Below are positions 52,007-60,312 of a stretch of DNA of 64,000 nucleotides, piece after piece. This DNA comes from Sphingomonas bisphenolicum. Its GTDB lineage: Bacteria > Pseudomonadota > Alphaproteobacteria > Sphingomonadales > Sphingomonadaceae. The first letter of the stretch is position 1. Each line of letters starts with the position of its first letter. Below the pieces are notes generated by a model that saw nothing but the letters and a program-made list of their open reading frames with translations, was not told the DNA's origin and searched no databases. Made by a program: the position numbers and the translations under genes. The DNA lies in assembly GCF_024349785.1 (NCBI RefSeq), contig NZ_AP018822.1:1-64000 (forward strand). The letters are read 5' to 3'.

Positions 52007-52300
52007 ATGAGCGAGCCCGTCATCCAAGCCCTCGACCGGCTTTTCGATCTGGCCGCCTCGGACACGGGGCAAGCGCGCCGCGCCGCCAACTTCCTGCTCG
52101 CCTGGTGGAATGCGCAGGACAATGGCGGGTTCGATCTTGCCGACCTGTTTGGCGTCGACCACGAAGTTGCGGCCGACATGGCCATCGTGTTCGTCTATCT
52201 GGGCGGTCATCACGGCGCGATCTATCCCGACCAGCTTGGCTATGACGACAAGATCGTCGCACTGGTCCACCAGTGGCGGTTGCGTGAGCCTGCCGACTGA
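52007..52300 (+). CDS. Small plasmid protein, DUF7673-like
   Basis: A 97-residue acidic protein: VIQALDRLFDLAASDTGQAR and FLLAWWNAQDNGGFDLADL, VFVYLGGHHGAIYPDQLGY. It looks like a conserved plasmid protein often found with DUF3768. AAAGGA precedes the start at 52007. Function unknown. Confidence 0.7.
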   Translation: MSEPVIQALDRLFDLAASDTGQARRAANFLLAWWNAQDNGGFDLADLFGVDHEVAADMAIVFVYLGGHHGAIYPDQLGYDDKIVALVHQWRLREPAD

Positions 52301-52399
52301 CCAAGGCGTCAGCCGCGAGCGCTGATCGCGTCGCGCCAACCGAGCCCGCTGGCGTTGCCCCCGGCTGCGCAAAATGTCTCACCGAGCGAGTGTGACACC

Positions 52400-52427
52400 G
52401 GCCATCCCCCTGACCGGGGGGATGGCC
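52400..52427. repeat. Long hairpin upstream of the second partition module
   Basis: Perfect 11-bp stem GGCCATCCCCC / GGGGGATGGCC with a 6-base loop. A transcription stop or partition-site component; no T-tract follows. Confidence 0.6.
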
Positions 52428-52431
52428 GAAA

Positions 52432-52451
52432 AGTCTGCTTGAGCAGACTAT
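52432..52451. repeat. Palindromic 20-mer, copy 1, candidate parS of the second partition module
   Basis: AGTCTGCTTGAGCAGACTAT with arms AGTCTGC/GCAGACT. An identical 20-mer is at 54689-54708. The two flank the small membrane gene, parA and parB. Confidence 0.7.
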
Positions 52452-52496
52452 CGCCGGTGCCGCCCAGACGTCCCATCGGGTCTTGCTTCCCGGCAC

Positions 52497-52535
52497 GGGA
52501 GGGGAGGCTGCGCGGCGCGAGCGGCCGCGTTTTGC
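52497..52535 (+). promoter_or_regulatory. Polypurine-plus-hairpin leader element, copy 6
   Basis: GGGAGGGGAGGCTGCGCGGC then GCGAGCGGCCGCGTTTTG, followed by CTGCGCGGTG. Upstream of the 59-residue gene and parA. Confidence 0.4.
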
Positions 52536-52588
52536 TGCGCGGTGAGGGGACCGACCGGTTTCCCTGGAACATGCCAAGGAGACCCACC

Positions 52589-52768
52589 GTGGCCGACTAT
52601 TTTTCGCGTCATCCAGACCATGCGTTGTTGTTCGCATTCGTCTGCTTCATCATCACCGTTTACCTGTTCCGTTATGTCGGACCTGGCATCGGCGGCGGTG
52701 GCGACCGGTCGTCGCGCGAGCATTATGAGCGCAACCTGCGCGATGGTCCGCACGACTATGAATCCTGA
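52589..52768 (+). CDS. Small single-pass membrane protein upstream of parA
   Basis: A 59-residue protein: VADYFSRHPDHALLFAFVCF, a membrane helix at about 13-32, then a charged tail (EHYERNLRDGPHDYES). The GTG start is 7 bases after AAGGAG. Its end overlaps the parA start (52758), so translation is coupled. The role is unknown; no similar partner is known to me in partition systems. Confidence 0.75.
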   Translation: MADYFSRHPDHALLFAFVCFIITVYLFRYVGPGIGGGGDRSSREHYERNLRDGPHDYES

Positions 52769-53546
52769 CGGCGCGGCGCCGATGCGAACGATCGTCGTCA
52801 GCCTGCTCAAGGGCGGGGTCGGCAAGACCTTTCTCGCAACGCACCTCGCCTGGTATCTTGCCGAGCAAGGCGGCAACCGGGTCGCGTTTCTCGACCTCGA
52901 TCCGCAGGGCAGTTCCACCCGTCGGCTCGCCGGCGAGCGGACCGGGTGGTTCGCAGCGGACCTGTTCGATCCCGAGGCGCGGCTCGACCTGAGCGATGCG
53001 CCAGGCATCACGGTTTTCGCCGCCGATCCGCGCCTGCAGATGGTGAAGGCAGCCGCGGATGTCCGCGATTTCCTCGGCCGGTTTCCCGCGCTTGGTGCCC
53101 ATTTCGATCATATCGTCATCGACACCGGTCCCAAATGGGATGAGCTGACCTTGAGCGCGATGGCGGTGGCCGACGCGGTGATCGCGCCGGTCCAGGTCGC
53201 CGAGGATTCGATCGAGTGCGCCAAGATGCTGCTCACAGCGCTCAAAAAAGCGGAAGGGGCGAGAGGCGGGCGCAAGGTCGATTTTCTCGGGCTGTTGCCC
53301 TCGATGGTCAATCCGTTCGACCGGCGCGAAATGGACAATGCGGTCAAGCTCGCCCGCGCCGTCGGCGAGAAACTGATGTTTCCCGCCTTCATCAAGGCGC
53401 GACCGACCTACAAGCATTCGGCCGAACAGCATCATCCGGTCTGGCGCGAAACCGGCAGCGGCGCGAAAGCGGCGGCTGACGAAATCCGACCGATCCTGGC
53501 AGAAATCGTTCGCCGAATGGACGACCGTCGCCTGAGTGCGGCGTGA
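52758..53546 (+). CDS. parA: ParA-family partition ATPase (second copy)
   Basis: A 262-residue ParA without N-terminal HTH: KGGVGKTFLATHLAWYL, DLDPQGSSTRRL, HIVIDTGPKWDELT. A short, type Ib-like ATPase, different from the 400-residue ParA at 27293. The ATG at 52758 overlaps the preceding gene. Another in-frame ATG at 52782 directly precedes the core. Stop overlaps parB start (TGATG). The two palindromic 20-mers flank the unit. A second parAB on the same molecule could serve stability, or indicate a cointegrate of two plasmids. Confidence 0.9.
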   Translation: MNPDGAAPMRTIVVSLLKGGVGKTFLATHLAWYLAEQGGNRVAFLDLDPQGSSTRRLAGERTGWFAADLFDPEARLDLSDAPGITVFAADPRLQMVKAAADVRDFLGRFPALGAHFDHIVIDTGPKWDELTLSAMAVADAVIAPVQVAEDSIECAKMLLTALKKAEGARGGRKVDFLGLLPSMVNPFDRREMDNAVKLARAVGEKLMFPAFIKARPTYKHSAEQHHPVWRETGSGAKAAADEIRPILAEIVRRMDDRRLSAA

Positions 53547-54481
53547 TGGGCAAGTTCGATCAGCGCGCCGAAGAGTTCGGGCTGCTTGTCGGTCTCCACG
53601 ACAGCGCGCGGCGCGTCGAGGATCTGCCGCTCGACTGGATCATCGCCGACCCCGAAAACCCACGGCGCGTGTTCGACGAGACGGAGCTCAAGGATCTTGC
53701 CGCTTCGATCGCCGCGCGCGGCGTCCTGCAGCCGATCATCGTCGCCCCGAAAAATGGGGACGGGCTTCATGTCATCCGCGTCGGCGAGCGGCGCTTTCGG
53801 GCATCGCGCCTTGCCGGGCGCGAGACTATTCCGGCGATCGTGATGGCGGTGGTGAACCGGGCCGACACGCTCGCCGATCAGATCGTCGAGAATGACCAGC
53901 GCGCGGGCCTGACCCCGCATGATCTCGCGACCGGCATCGAACGGATGCTGGCCGCCGGCGTCACCCAGGCGGAGATCGCCCGCGCGCTCGGCCGCTCGAA
54001 GCAGTTCGTGTCGCTCTATGCCGCCTGTGCCGATATGGCGCCCTGGTTGCGAGCAGCGATCGATCAGATGCCAATTCGGCTGCTCTACGACCTCCATCGT
54101 GCTGCCCGCACTCATGGCGACGCGGTGCGCGCCTATGTCGAGCGGCTCGGCGATGAAAGCGTGACCTTGGCCGAGGGCGGCCGGTTTATCGCAGGGCTCA
54201 AGGCAACCGAGGTTCCGCCTGATACCGGGTTACGTGACGTGCCTGTCCTGTCGAATGGGCAGGACACTGAGCGCGCTGTGCCGAGAAGGTCGGTGCGTGC
54301 CGGTGCGGGCCTGCGGTCGATGTTCGGCGCAGAGGTGTCTTTGCAGCCCAAGCCCCTCGATGCGGTTCGGGTGACCCTGGACGGGCGGACAGGACGTTTG
54401 ATCCTGCCCGAGCGAGTCCGTGTGGTGTTCGACGACGGCGAGGAGATCGAAGCGCCCGTTGCCGATATCGTTATGGGGTAA
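53546..54481 (+). CDS. parB: ParB-family partition protein (second copy)
   Basis: A 311-residue ParB: DWIIADPENPRRVFDETELK, GVLQPIIVAPK, VIRVGERRFRASRLAG (GERRxRA motif), ENDQRAGLTPHD, with an HTH at about 130-155 (VTQAEIARALGRSKQFVSLY). C-terminal region of about 100 residues for dimerisation. It is coupled to parA and ends before a terminator hairpin at 54559. Confidence 0.92.
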   Translation: MGKFDQRAEEFGLLVGLHDSARRVEDLPLDWIIADPENPRRVFDETELKDLAASIAARGVLQPIIVAPKNGDGLHVIRVGERRFRASRLAGRETIPAIVMAVVNRADTLADQIVENDQRAGLTPHDLATGIERMLAAGVTQAEIARALGRSKQFVSLYAACADMAPWLRAAIDQMPIRLLYDLHRAARTHGDAVRAYVERLGDESVTLAEGGRFIAGLKATEVPPDTGLRDVPVLSNGQDTERAVPRRSVRAGAGLRSMFGAEVSLQPKPLDAVRVTLDGRTGRLILPERVRVVFDDGEEIEAPVADIVMG

Positions 54482-54558
54482 ACCATCGGCGGGGCGGGCG
54501 CTCACTCATTCACCCCTCACTCCGCGTAGAAACGATCGAGCTTTTCAGACAGTTTTGG

Positions 54559-54589
54559 CAGCCGCGCCCCTTCTTCAGGGGCGCGGCTG
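54559..54589 (+). terminator. Intrinsic terminator after parB (second module)
   Basis: Perfect 12-bp stem CAGCCGCGCCCC / GGGGCGCGGCTG with a 7-base loop, followed by TCTTCATTTT. Confidence 0.85.
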
Positions 54590-54688
54590 TCTTCATTTTC
54601 GCGGATCGGGCGGATTGGATCGCTCGGAAATATTCTGCTTTTTTGTAGATGTCAGATTGGATGAGATACCTGGCTTGAGGACGGGCGG

Positions 54689-54708
54689 AGTCTGCTTGAG
54701 CAGACTAT
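54689..54708. repeat. Palindromic 20-mer, copy 2, candidate parS of the second partition module
   Basis: Identical to 52432-52451, 2.26 kb away on the far side of parAB. Confidence 0.7.
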
Positions 54709-54777
54709 AAGACGAGTGGTTTTAGGTGAGGGCCGGATAGGCTTGGCGCCGTCATTGTTAAACAATAGCAATGGGGT

Positions 54778-55314
54778 GTGGCGTTCTTTGGTCTCCGTCT
54801 GCCCGATGATCTCGCGGCGCGCTTCGATGCTAGGGCGACTGCCGCCGGCGGTCGCTCAGCGCTCCTGCGCAAGCTGATCGACGATGCGCTTGAGAACGCC
54901 GGGGACAGGTCGAGCGAGACGGCTTCGCCTCGGACCCGCACGACTGACCGGCTGCAGCTTCGGCTCACGCGCGAGGATATTGAGAAGCTGGATGCGGCCG
55001 CCGATGCGCGCGGGCTAAAACGGACCGAATGGCTCGTGATGCTGTTGCGTCGGCGGCTTCATACACATCCGCTTCCGCCGCGCGCCGAAAGGGTACAGAT
55101 CGCGCAGTCCTGGCGCGAGCTCAACCGGATCGGCATCAATCTCAACCAGGCGGTCCATGCCCTTCATGCCGCGACCATGGTGGATTCGCGGCTCGACCTG
55201 GCGCGTGAGGCCGCGCGGGTCGCCTCCTTTCGCGACGAGGTGGCCGACCAGCTGCGCGCGATTGGCCGCGCGCTCAAAGGTGACCTGAGCTATTGGGATA
55301 CGCCCGATGACTGA
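54778..55314 (+). CDS. Relaxosome accessory protein, MobC-like
   Basis: A 178-residue protein. The N-terminal part looks like a ribbon-helix-helix (AFFGLRLPDDLAARFDARAT), with a second similar segment (LQLRLTREDIEKLDAAADAR). The C-terminal part has the MobC block ELNRIGINLNQAVHALH. Family role: binding oriT and helping the relaxase. The GTG start at 54778 lies after ATGGGGT. It overlaps the relaxase gene by 8 bases. Confidence 0.82.
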   Translation: MAFFGLRLPDDLAARFDARATAAGGRSALLRKLIDDALENAGDRSSETASPRTRTTDRLQLRLTREDIEKLDAAADARGLKRTEWLVMLLRRRLHTHPLPPRAERVQIAQSWRELNRIGINLNQAVHALHAATMVDSRLDLAREAARVASFRDEVADQLRAIGRALKGDLSYWDTPDD

Positions 55315-56440
55315 GGATGATGATGGCGTCCTGCCGCTCCCCAGTCTGATGGAAGCCTGGCGACCGCCGACCGGGGGCAAGCGCAGCCTGCGCGGGGGGA
55401 CGCTGCGGATCCGTTCGGGTGGTGGCAAGGGCAGGGGCGGGAGCGCCGCTGCGCCGATGTTGTCGCCGGCCGAGGCGCGCGCCAAGCTTGAGCGCATCGT
55501 GCGCAAGGCGCCGGAGGTCATGGTCAAGATATCGGGCAAGCAGCGTGGGGCAAGGCATCTCGCTGAACATTTTGGCTATATATCGCGGCATGGGAAGCTC
55601 GAGGTTCGCAGCAGCGAAGGCGAGATCATCACCGACGAAAAGCGCCTGAAGGCGATCGCGGCCGATTGGGACATGCTCGATCAGGCGATGAACCTTCATG
55701 GCAAGGAGCGACCGACCTCGATGTCGATGGTGTTGTCGATGCCCGGCGGTACGACCGATGCCGCGACCATCCATGATGCCGTCCAGGCGTTCGCGCGCGT
55801 CGAGTTCGAAGGGCAGTTCAGCTATATGGTGGCGCTCCACACCGACACTGCTCACCCCCATGTCCATCTGACCGTCGCGACCCAGGGGGCGGACGGCGCG
55901 CGGTTCAATCCGCGCAAGGCCGACCTTCATCATTGGCGCGAAACCTTCGCCCATGAATTGCGCCAGCGCGGTATCGCCGCCGAAGCGACGCCGCGCCGCG
56001 CGCGCGGCCATGTTCAAAAGCGGGTGCGCTCGCCCGCGCACCATCTGGAGGCACGGACAGCGGGGCAGGGGAGGGATTTGGATCTCAACCGGCTGATCGA
56101 AGAGCGCGCGCAGGCGTTCGCACGGTCAGAGAACCCGGAGCGGCGAGTGGAGGACGTTCTGGCACTCGGCCGCCAGAAGCAGATCCGGGGGGCTTACGCA
56201 GAGGCCGCGGCCGCGCTGGCGGCAACCGGGAAGGACGAGGATCGCGCGCTGGCCGAAGATATCGCAGGGTTCGTGGCCGATATGCCGGCGGCGGTGTCGC
56301 GGCGGTTGGAGCGGGCGCGGGAGATCATGATCGCCGATCGGAGTTCGGCGGCAGCGGACAGCCGCAGCCGTAAATCAGATGCTTCGCCCTCGGCTGAGCC
56401 GGACAAAGATAAACGCAAGCCCCTTGATCGCGAGCGCTAA
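55307..56440 (+). CDS. Relaxase / mobilisation nuclease (VirD2-like)
   Basis: A 377-residue relaxase. The three-His metal site HTDTAHPHVHLTV is at 178-190 (His178, 183, 185 and 187), preceded by GARHLAEHFGYISRHGK. The C-terminal half is charged and unstructured. Size and motif order resemble MOBP/VirD2 relaxases. It nicks oriT and pilots the strand to the coupling protein encoded at the end of the window. It is the second gene of the mob operon. Confidence 0.88.
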   Translation: MTEDDDGVLPLPSLMEAWRPPTGGKRSLRGGTLRIRSGGGKGRGGSAAAPMLSPAEARAKLERIVRKAPEVMVKISGKQRGARHLAEHFGYISRHGKLEVRSSEGEIITDEKRLKAIAADWDMLDQAMNLHGKERPTSMSMVLSMPGGTTDAATIHDAVQAFARVEFEGQFSYMVALHTDTAHPHVHLTVATQGADGARFNPRKADLHHWRETFAHELRQRGIAAEATPRRARGHVQKRVRSPAHHLEARTAGQGRDLDLNRLIEERAQAFARSENPERRVEDVLALGRQKQIRGAYAEAAAALAATGKDEDRALAEDIAGFVADMPAAVSRRLERAREIMIADRSSAAADSRSRKSDASPSAEPDKDKRKPLDRER

Positions 56441-56470
56441 AGATGTGGATAAGTTGGGGTAGGGCGTACT

Positions 56471-58237
56471 TCAGTTAAATCGCAGTCCGAATAGCCCTCC
56501 GGTTTCGGTTGCGTCGGTCAGCTTGGTGTCGAGCACATAGGCACTAACATCAAAGCCGTCACGAAAGCCGTCTTTCGGCAAAGCATCCGAATTCATCGTG
56601 ACGATGTATTGGAATCCGACCGCGGCAGCATGATCGGCGCCGAGCTGCAACGCTTTGGCCACCTGCCGTTCGTCGACCCCGTCAAACAGATGACTGTCGT
56701 GAACCAGGAAACCCGGCCCCATGCCCCGGCGGGCGGTCAGTTCGGCCAGCATGAGATCGAAGCAGAATATCTGCATGTTGGTGATGCCCTTGCTGCGCTG
56801 GGCATCGATACGAATATCGACTTGGGGACCGTTGGGCGTGGCGCTGACCGTCAGGCTCCCGGCTTTTTCGTAAAGCGCGTTGGACAGATCCTCGAACACG
56901 AGGATCGCTTCCTCGATGATGCTCTGACGCTCGTGATGATCGTCCTGAAGCGTCTTCAGGAGCCGGGCGCGCTCAATGTCGAGTTCGGCTTTCGTGCTTT
57001 CGATCTGTTCCGCCGTCGTGAGGCGTTGTCTCAGCCCCTCGGCGTCCGCCTCCGCGCGACCGGCTTCCTGCTGGAGCGCTGCGTAATGTTCCAACGCGCC
57101 GCCGGATTGGAGGATGCCCATCAGCTGTCGACGACGGCCATCAAGCGTTTCGCGCGCACGATCGCGCGTGCGGATACGATCTTCCGCGGCCTGGACCTCG
57201 GACGTCAGATGCGATCGCCGATTTTGCACGATCGCCTGGTGAAACTCTTCCACTTCCTCGAAGCGGCGACCGACCGATCCCGGCAGTACGACACCGGCTT
57301 CGCGATAGAGGCGGTCCAGGCTGGTCGTCGCCGGCGGAAGCTCGCTGTCGATCGCCGCGCGCAGCTGTAGGATCAGTTCCCGATCAGCGGTATTGTCGTC
57401 GCTGAGTGTCGAAATCTCTCGCGTGATCTGCGAAGCCTCCTGCTCCATCCCCGAATATTCGGGAACGACATTGAAGGTGTCGAGTTGCTCGCGCATCCGT
57501 CTGGCACGGGCTTCGGCGATCGTCATGCGGGTCCGGAGATCAGCCGCCGTGCCGAAATAACGGCCGAGACTGCCGTCCTTTGCCGCCTTGCGCAACTCCG
57601 CCATCGCGCGCTCTCGCGTGCGGACCTCCTGAAACTGTTGCGGCACGCTCGCGTCGAGGCCCAGGAGATAACTGATCGCTACCTGCTGATCCCAAGCCTG
57701 CTGCATCGAGGATTGCTGTGTGGGCGACACGAACCCGCCGCTATTCTGCCGCCGCACGAAATAGGAGAATAGAGATCGAAAGCTCGGCCGAAAGCGGCCG
57801 TTTGCTTCGTCGTCCACATCCGGGTTCAGGCGGAAAAGCAGCGCGCCCAATGCGGCGCGCCAATTTTCGTTGCTGATGACCAGATCGCCGGTCTTGGCTT
57901 CGAGAGACGGGGCGATCGGCCAATCGGATGTGTCGCCCTGCAATCGGATGCGGGATGGCTTGGTGCCGGATCGCGCGACATCGACGAGCGTCGGTCCGAT
58001 ATCGACGCGGGCCTCGAAGCTGAAGCCTGCCAGTTCATCGGAGCGGAAAATACTGTCCTTGTCGGCATTGGCGCCGAACAGGAAGTGGATTAGCTCGACA
58101 AGGCTGGTTTTGCCGGCGCCGTTGCGGGACTGCCGATCGGTCGCCCCATCGCTCTTGTCAGCGAGCAGGATGTTCAGCCCGGGCCGGAAGGCCAAGCTCT
58201 TGAAGCTCGGAAGGTCGCTGGAAAGGCCGTGGATCAT
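56471..58237 (-). CDS. ABC-3C system SMC-like ATPase (DUF2326)
   Basis: A 588-residue SMC/Rad50-like ATPase. Walker A region SRNGAGKTSLVELIHFLFG near 38-56, a long coiled coil (about 215-450), and the C-terminal DUF2326 block (NMQIFCFDLMLAE, GPGFLVHDSHLFDGVDERQ, ADHAAAVGFQYIVTMNSD), with Walker B replaced by the LVHDSHLFD form typical of this family. It overlaps the MC gene upstream (ATGA, 58237-58234). In the described ABC three-component systems this ATPase works with a middle component and an effector in biological conflict. Confidence 0.88.
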   Translation of the reverse strand: MIHGLSSDLPSFKSLAFRPGLNILLADKSDGATDRQSRNGAGKTSLVELIHFLFGANADKDSIFRSDELAGFSFEARVDIGPTLVDVARSGTKPSRIRLQGDTSDWPIAPSLEAKTGDLVISNENWRAALGALLFRLNPDVDDEANGRFRPSFRSLFSYFVRRQNSGGFVSPTQQSSMQQAWDQQVAISYLLGLDASVPQQFQEVRTRERAMAELRKAAKDGSLGRYFGTAADLRTRMTIAEARARRMREQLDTFNVVPEYSGMEQEASQITREISTLSDDNTADRELILQLRAAIDSELPPATTSLDRLYREAGVVLPGSVGRRFEEVEEFHQAIVQNRRSHLTSEVQAAEDRIRTRDRARETLDGRRRQLMGILQSGGALEHYAALQQEAGRAEADAEGLRQRLTTAEQIESTKAELDIERARLLKTLQDDHHERQSIIEEAILVFEDLSNALYEKAGSLTVSATPNGPQVDIRIDAQRSKGITNMQIFCFDLMLAELTARRGMGPGFLVHDSHLFDGVDERQVAKALQLGADHAAAVGFQYIVTMNSDALPKDGFRDGFDVSAYVLDTKLTDATETGGLFGLRFN

Positions 58238-58479
58238 GAAACGGTCTTCTGGACCAGACCACGATCGAACTGCACGGCCTTCACGATAAACAGCAGGTCG
58301 AGCGCCAGGACGAACCAGTCATAATTGATCGGTGCCGACACCGCCCGATCGCTGCGAGAAATGCGTATCTCATCCCAGAGACGCGAGACGGTCATCGGCT
58401 CGCGCAGGCAGCCGAGCACGTCGGCACCAACCGCCAGGAGCGCCCGATCGGGCCGGATATGTTTGGTCGGTAGAATCAT
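58234..58479 (-). CDS. ABC-3C system middle component (MC6-like)
   Basis: An 81-residue protein: MILPTKHIRPDRALLAVGAD and PINYDWFVLALDLLFIVKAV, a winged-helix-type middle component. MILPTKHIxPDRALL and YDWFVLALDLLF are features I associate with type 6 middle components. Both ends overlap neighbours by ATGA, showing a strict three-gene operon. Confidence 0.82.
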   Translation of the reverse strand: MILPTKHIRPDRALLAVGADVLGCLREPMTVSRLWDEIRISRSDRAVSAPINYDWFVLALDLLFIVKAVQFDRGLVQKTVS

Positions 58480-59384
58480 ATCGCGTCGATTCGAATCGCG
58501 TCCTCAAAGATGTCACAACGCTCAAAAAAGTAGGAAAGCACAGCGAGCACCGCGCCTTGGCGCGCTGGCTCTCCGGTCATACCCCCCGCGAAGGCTTGAA
58601 GCTCGCCGAAGATATCGTCCGGTGATAGCCCGACCGCCTTCAGGGCCTGATAGCGCACCCGGAACGCTTGTGCGATCTCTTCGCCGAGGTCGGGATCAGG
58701 CCAGCCGGCAAAAAAGGCTTCGACCAACTGCTCCCGGCGGCGGCCCTGCCGCAGCAGCCCGGCTGCGTCCTGGGAGAGGGCATTGCGTTCGAGCTTTGCC
58801 GCCGACGGCGCCACCAGCGATGGTTCCGCGTCCGGTTCCTGCCGTTGAATTGCAAGCAGCACCGGCCGCAACGCCTCGAAATCGAGCTTCTCCATCACAC
58901 GGCCCGATGGAACGGCGCCAAAGAGATCTTCGAGCTGGTGGAGCGCGAGCGACATGGCGATCAGCCGCAATTCCGCTTCGCCGCAGACGGCCAAGGCGAC
59001 GTTCGGATTCGCGGCGTTGAGCGCGGCGAGTTTCTTGACGGCCTCGGCCGGGAGGCCGCGGCTGTCGTTATGGACAAACTCCCACCGCAGCATTTTTGTC
59101 GTCCAATGGACGAGCGCGCCTGCGAAATCTTCATCGACCTTGGCAAGGAGGGGTTCGAGTTTCATTGCATCGGGCGCATAGCATTGGAACACGGTGCCAT
59201 CGCTGGCCCGGAAGCCATCGCATTTCAGGTCGCCTTTCGGACCGTAAGGACGGACGGGTTGGAAATCGCCCGGAAAGGCATGCGCCATGATACGGGCGAA
59301 CAGGCTCTCGAACGCCTTGCCGCGCTCGCGCAGAAAGGCATTCTCGAACTTGAGCCCATAGGCAAAGCGCTGCGTGTCGTCCAA
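58476..59384 (-). CDS. ABC-3C system effector/C-terminal component with nuclease-like N-terminus
   Basis: A 302-residue protein. The N-terminal half has a restriction-fold-like pattern (FESLFARIMAHAFPGDFQPV, GPKGDLKCDGF, VFQCYAP), consistent with a PD-(D/E)XK relative. The C-terminal domain is helical (GLLRQGRRREQLVEAFFAGW, EIAQAFRVRYQALK), the position of the common C-terminal domain in these systems. The TTG start at 59384 follows GGGGGA. It is the first gene of the operon. Confidence 0.75.
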   Translation of the reverse strand: MDDTQRFAYGLKFENAFLRERGKAFESLFARIMAHAFPGDFQPVRPYGPKGDLKCDGFRASDGTVFQCYAPDAMKLEPLLAKVDEDFAGALVHWTTKMLRWEFVHNDSRGLPAEAVKKLAALNAANPNVALAVCGEAELRLIAMSLALHQLEDLFGAVPSGRVMEKLDFEALRPVLLAIQRQEPDAEPSLVAPSAAKLERNALSQDAAGLLRQGRRREQLVEAFFAGWPDPDLGEEIAQAFRVRYQALKAVGLSPDDIFGELQAFAGGMTGEPARQGAVLAVLSYFFERCDIFEDAIRIDAI

Positions 59385-59478
59385 CTCATCCCCCGAACTT
59401 GACCACCATAACCTTTGGCAGAATCAGCAAGCAAATCTATTAATTTACGCCCATCGTTGGGGCGATGAACGGCGCGCT

Positions 59479-60312
59479 CTACTCCGGCAGGTCGGCTTCG
59501 CGCAGAACGCGCATAACCTCGCGAAACACCCCTTCGAATGGCGGCAGATCGCTCATCTGTTGCTGCAGCCGCCCCGTCCAAAGCGTGCCTAAACGCTTTT
59601 CCTTGGCGGCGATCGCGGCGGTCACGCCATTGGGCATGCGTTCCCGAAGGGCGAGCTTCTGGGTGAACTCGGCGAGATATTCCGCTGGTCGAATATCACG
59701 CTCCTCGAGCAAATTCCAAAGGTCGTAGAGATCGCGCGGCTCGGTGCGGGCCTTGTCCGACAGGGCCGCCAGCTTCTCGATGAATATCTCCGCCAGGCTG
59801 TAGGCCAGAATGGTCGGGCCTTCCGGCAGGTCGGCAAATTCCTCGAAGGTCCGCAGGATCGGGCGCTCAGCCAGTGGAAAGCAGAACACCTCATTGATCG
59901 TGATATCGACTTTCACGTCGCTGCGCGCGGGCAGGGGGCCTTTGTAGCTCAGATAGAAGGTGTGGGTGTTCTGATGGCCATGCCGGTCGGGCCGATCATA
60001 GGCCATGTTGATCCCCGAAGCCGCCTCGAGGATGGCGAAGATCTCGTTCAGGCCGGAGAGTATCGCGTCCAGGTCGATCGGCTTGATCAACGAAAAATCG
60101 AGATCCTCGGAAAAGCGGTAATTCTCGAACCAGCAGCGGCGCAATGCCGTCCCGCCCTTGAAGGCGAAAAATTCGCGCAATGGATGCTGGGCCAGGCCGG
60201 TCAGGAACCAGGCCAGGCAATAGTCGCGTTCGATCACCGCCTCGGGCACGCGGCGGCCGCGAGGCTTGAGAAGGCCGTTGGCGATACGGGAGAGATCGCG
60301 CTGGGGAATCAT
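59479..60312 (-). CDS. abiEii: AbiEii-type nucleotidyltransferase toxin
   Basis: A 277-residue protein: FFAFKGGTALRRCWFENYRF then SEDLDFSLI gives the nucleotidyltransferase core (GGTALR and DLDF). Later blocks LAYSLAEIFIEKLAAL and EPRDLYDLWNLLE are AbiEii markers. The start at 60312 overlaps the antitoxin stop (TGATG). In type IV-like AbiE systems this enzyme modifies tRNA or other targets and stops growth unless restrained by AbiEi. Confidence 0.9.
   Translation of the reverse strand: MIPQRDLSRIANGLLKPRGRRVPEAVIERDYCLAWFLTGLAQHPLREFFAFKGGTALRRCWFENYRFSEDLDFSLIKPIDLDAILSGLNEIFAILEAASGINMAYDRPDRHGHQNTHTFYLSYKGPLPARSDVKVDITINEVFCFPLAERPILRTFEEFADLPEGPTILAYSLAEIFIEKLAALSDKARTEPRDLYDLWNLLEERDIRPAEYLAEFTQKLALRERMPNGVTAAIAAKEKRLGTLWTGRLQQQMSDLPPFEGVFREVMRVLREADLPE

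Larger units (their letters stand above)
54482..54777. other. Intergenic region with terminator, palindrome and candidate oriT
   Basis: A 296-bp region between parB and the relaxosome genes. It contains the terminator (54559-54589), the second copy of the palindromic 20-mer (54689-54708) and the dyad ATTGTT-A-AACAAT (54754-54766) right before the accessory protein gene. As the region upstream of a mobC-relaxase pair, it is the best place for oriT, but no known nic consensus could be assigned. Confidence 0.5.
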
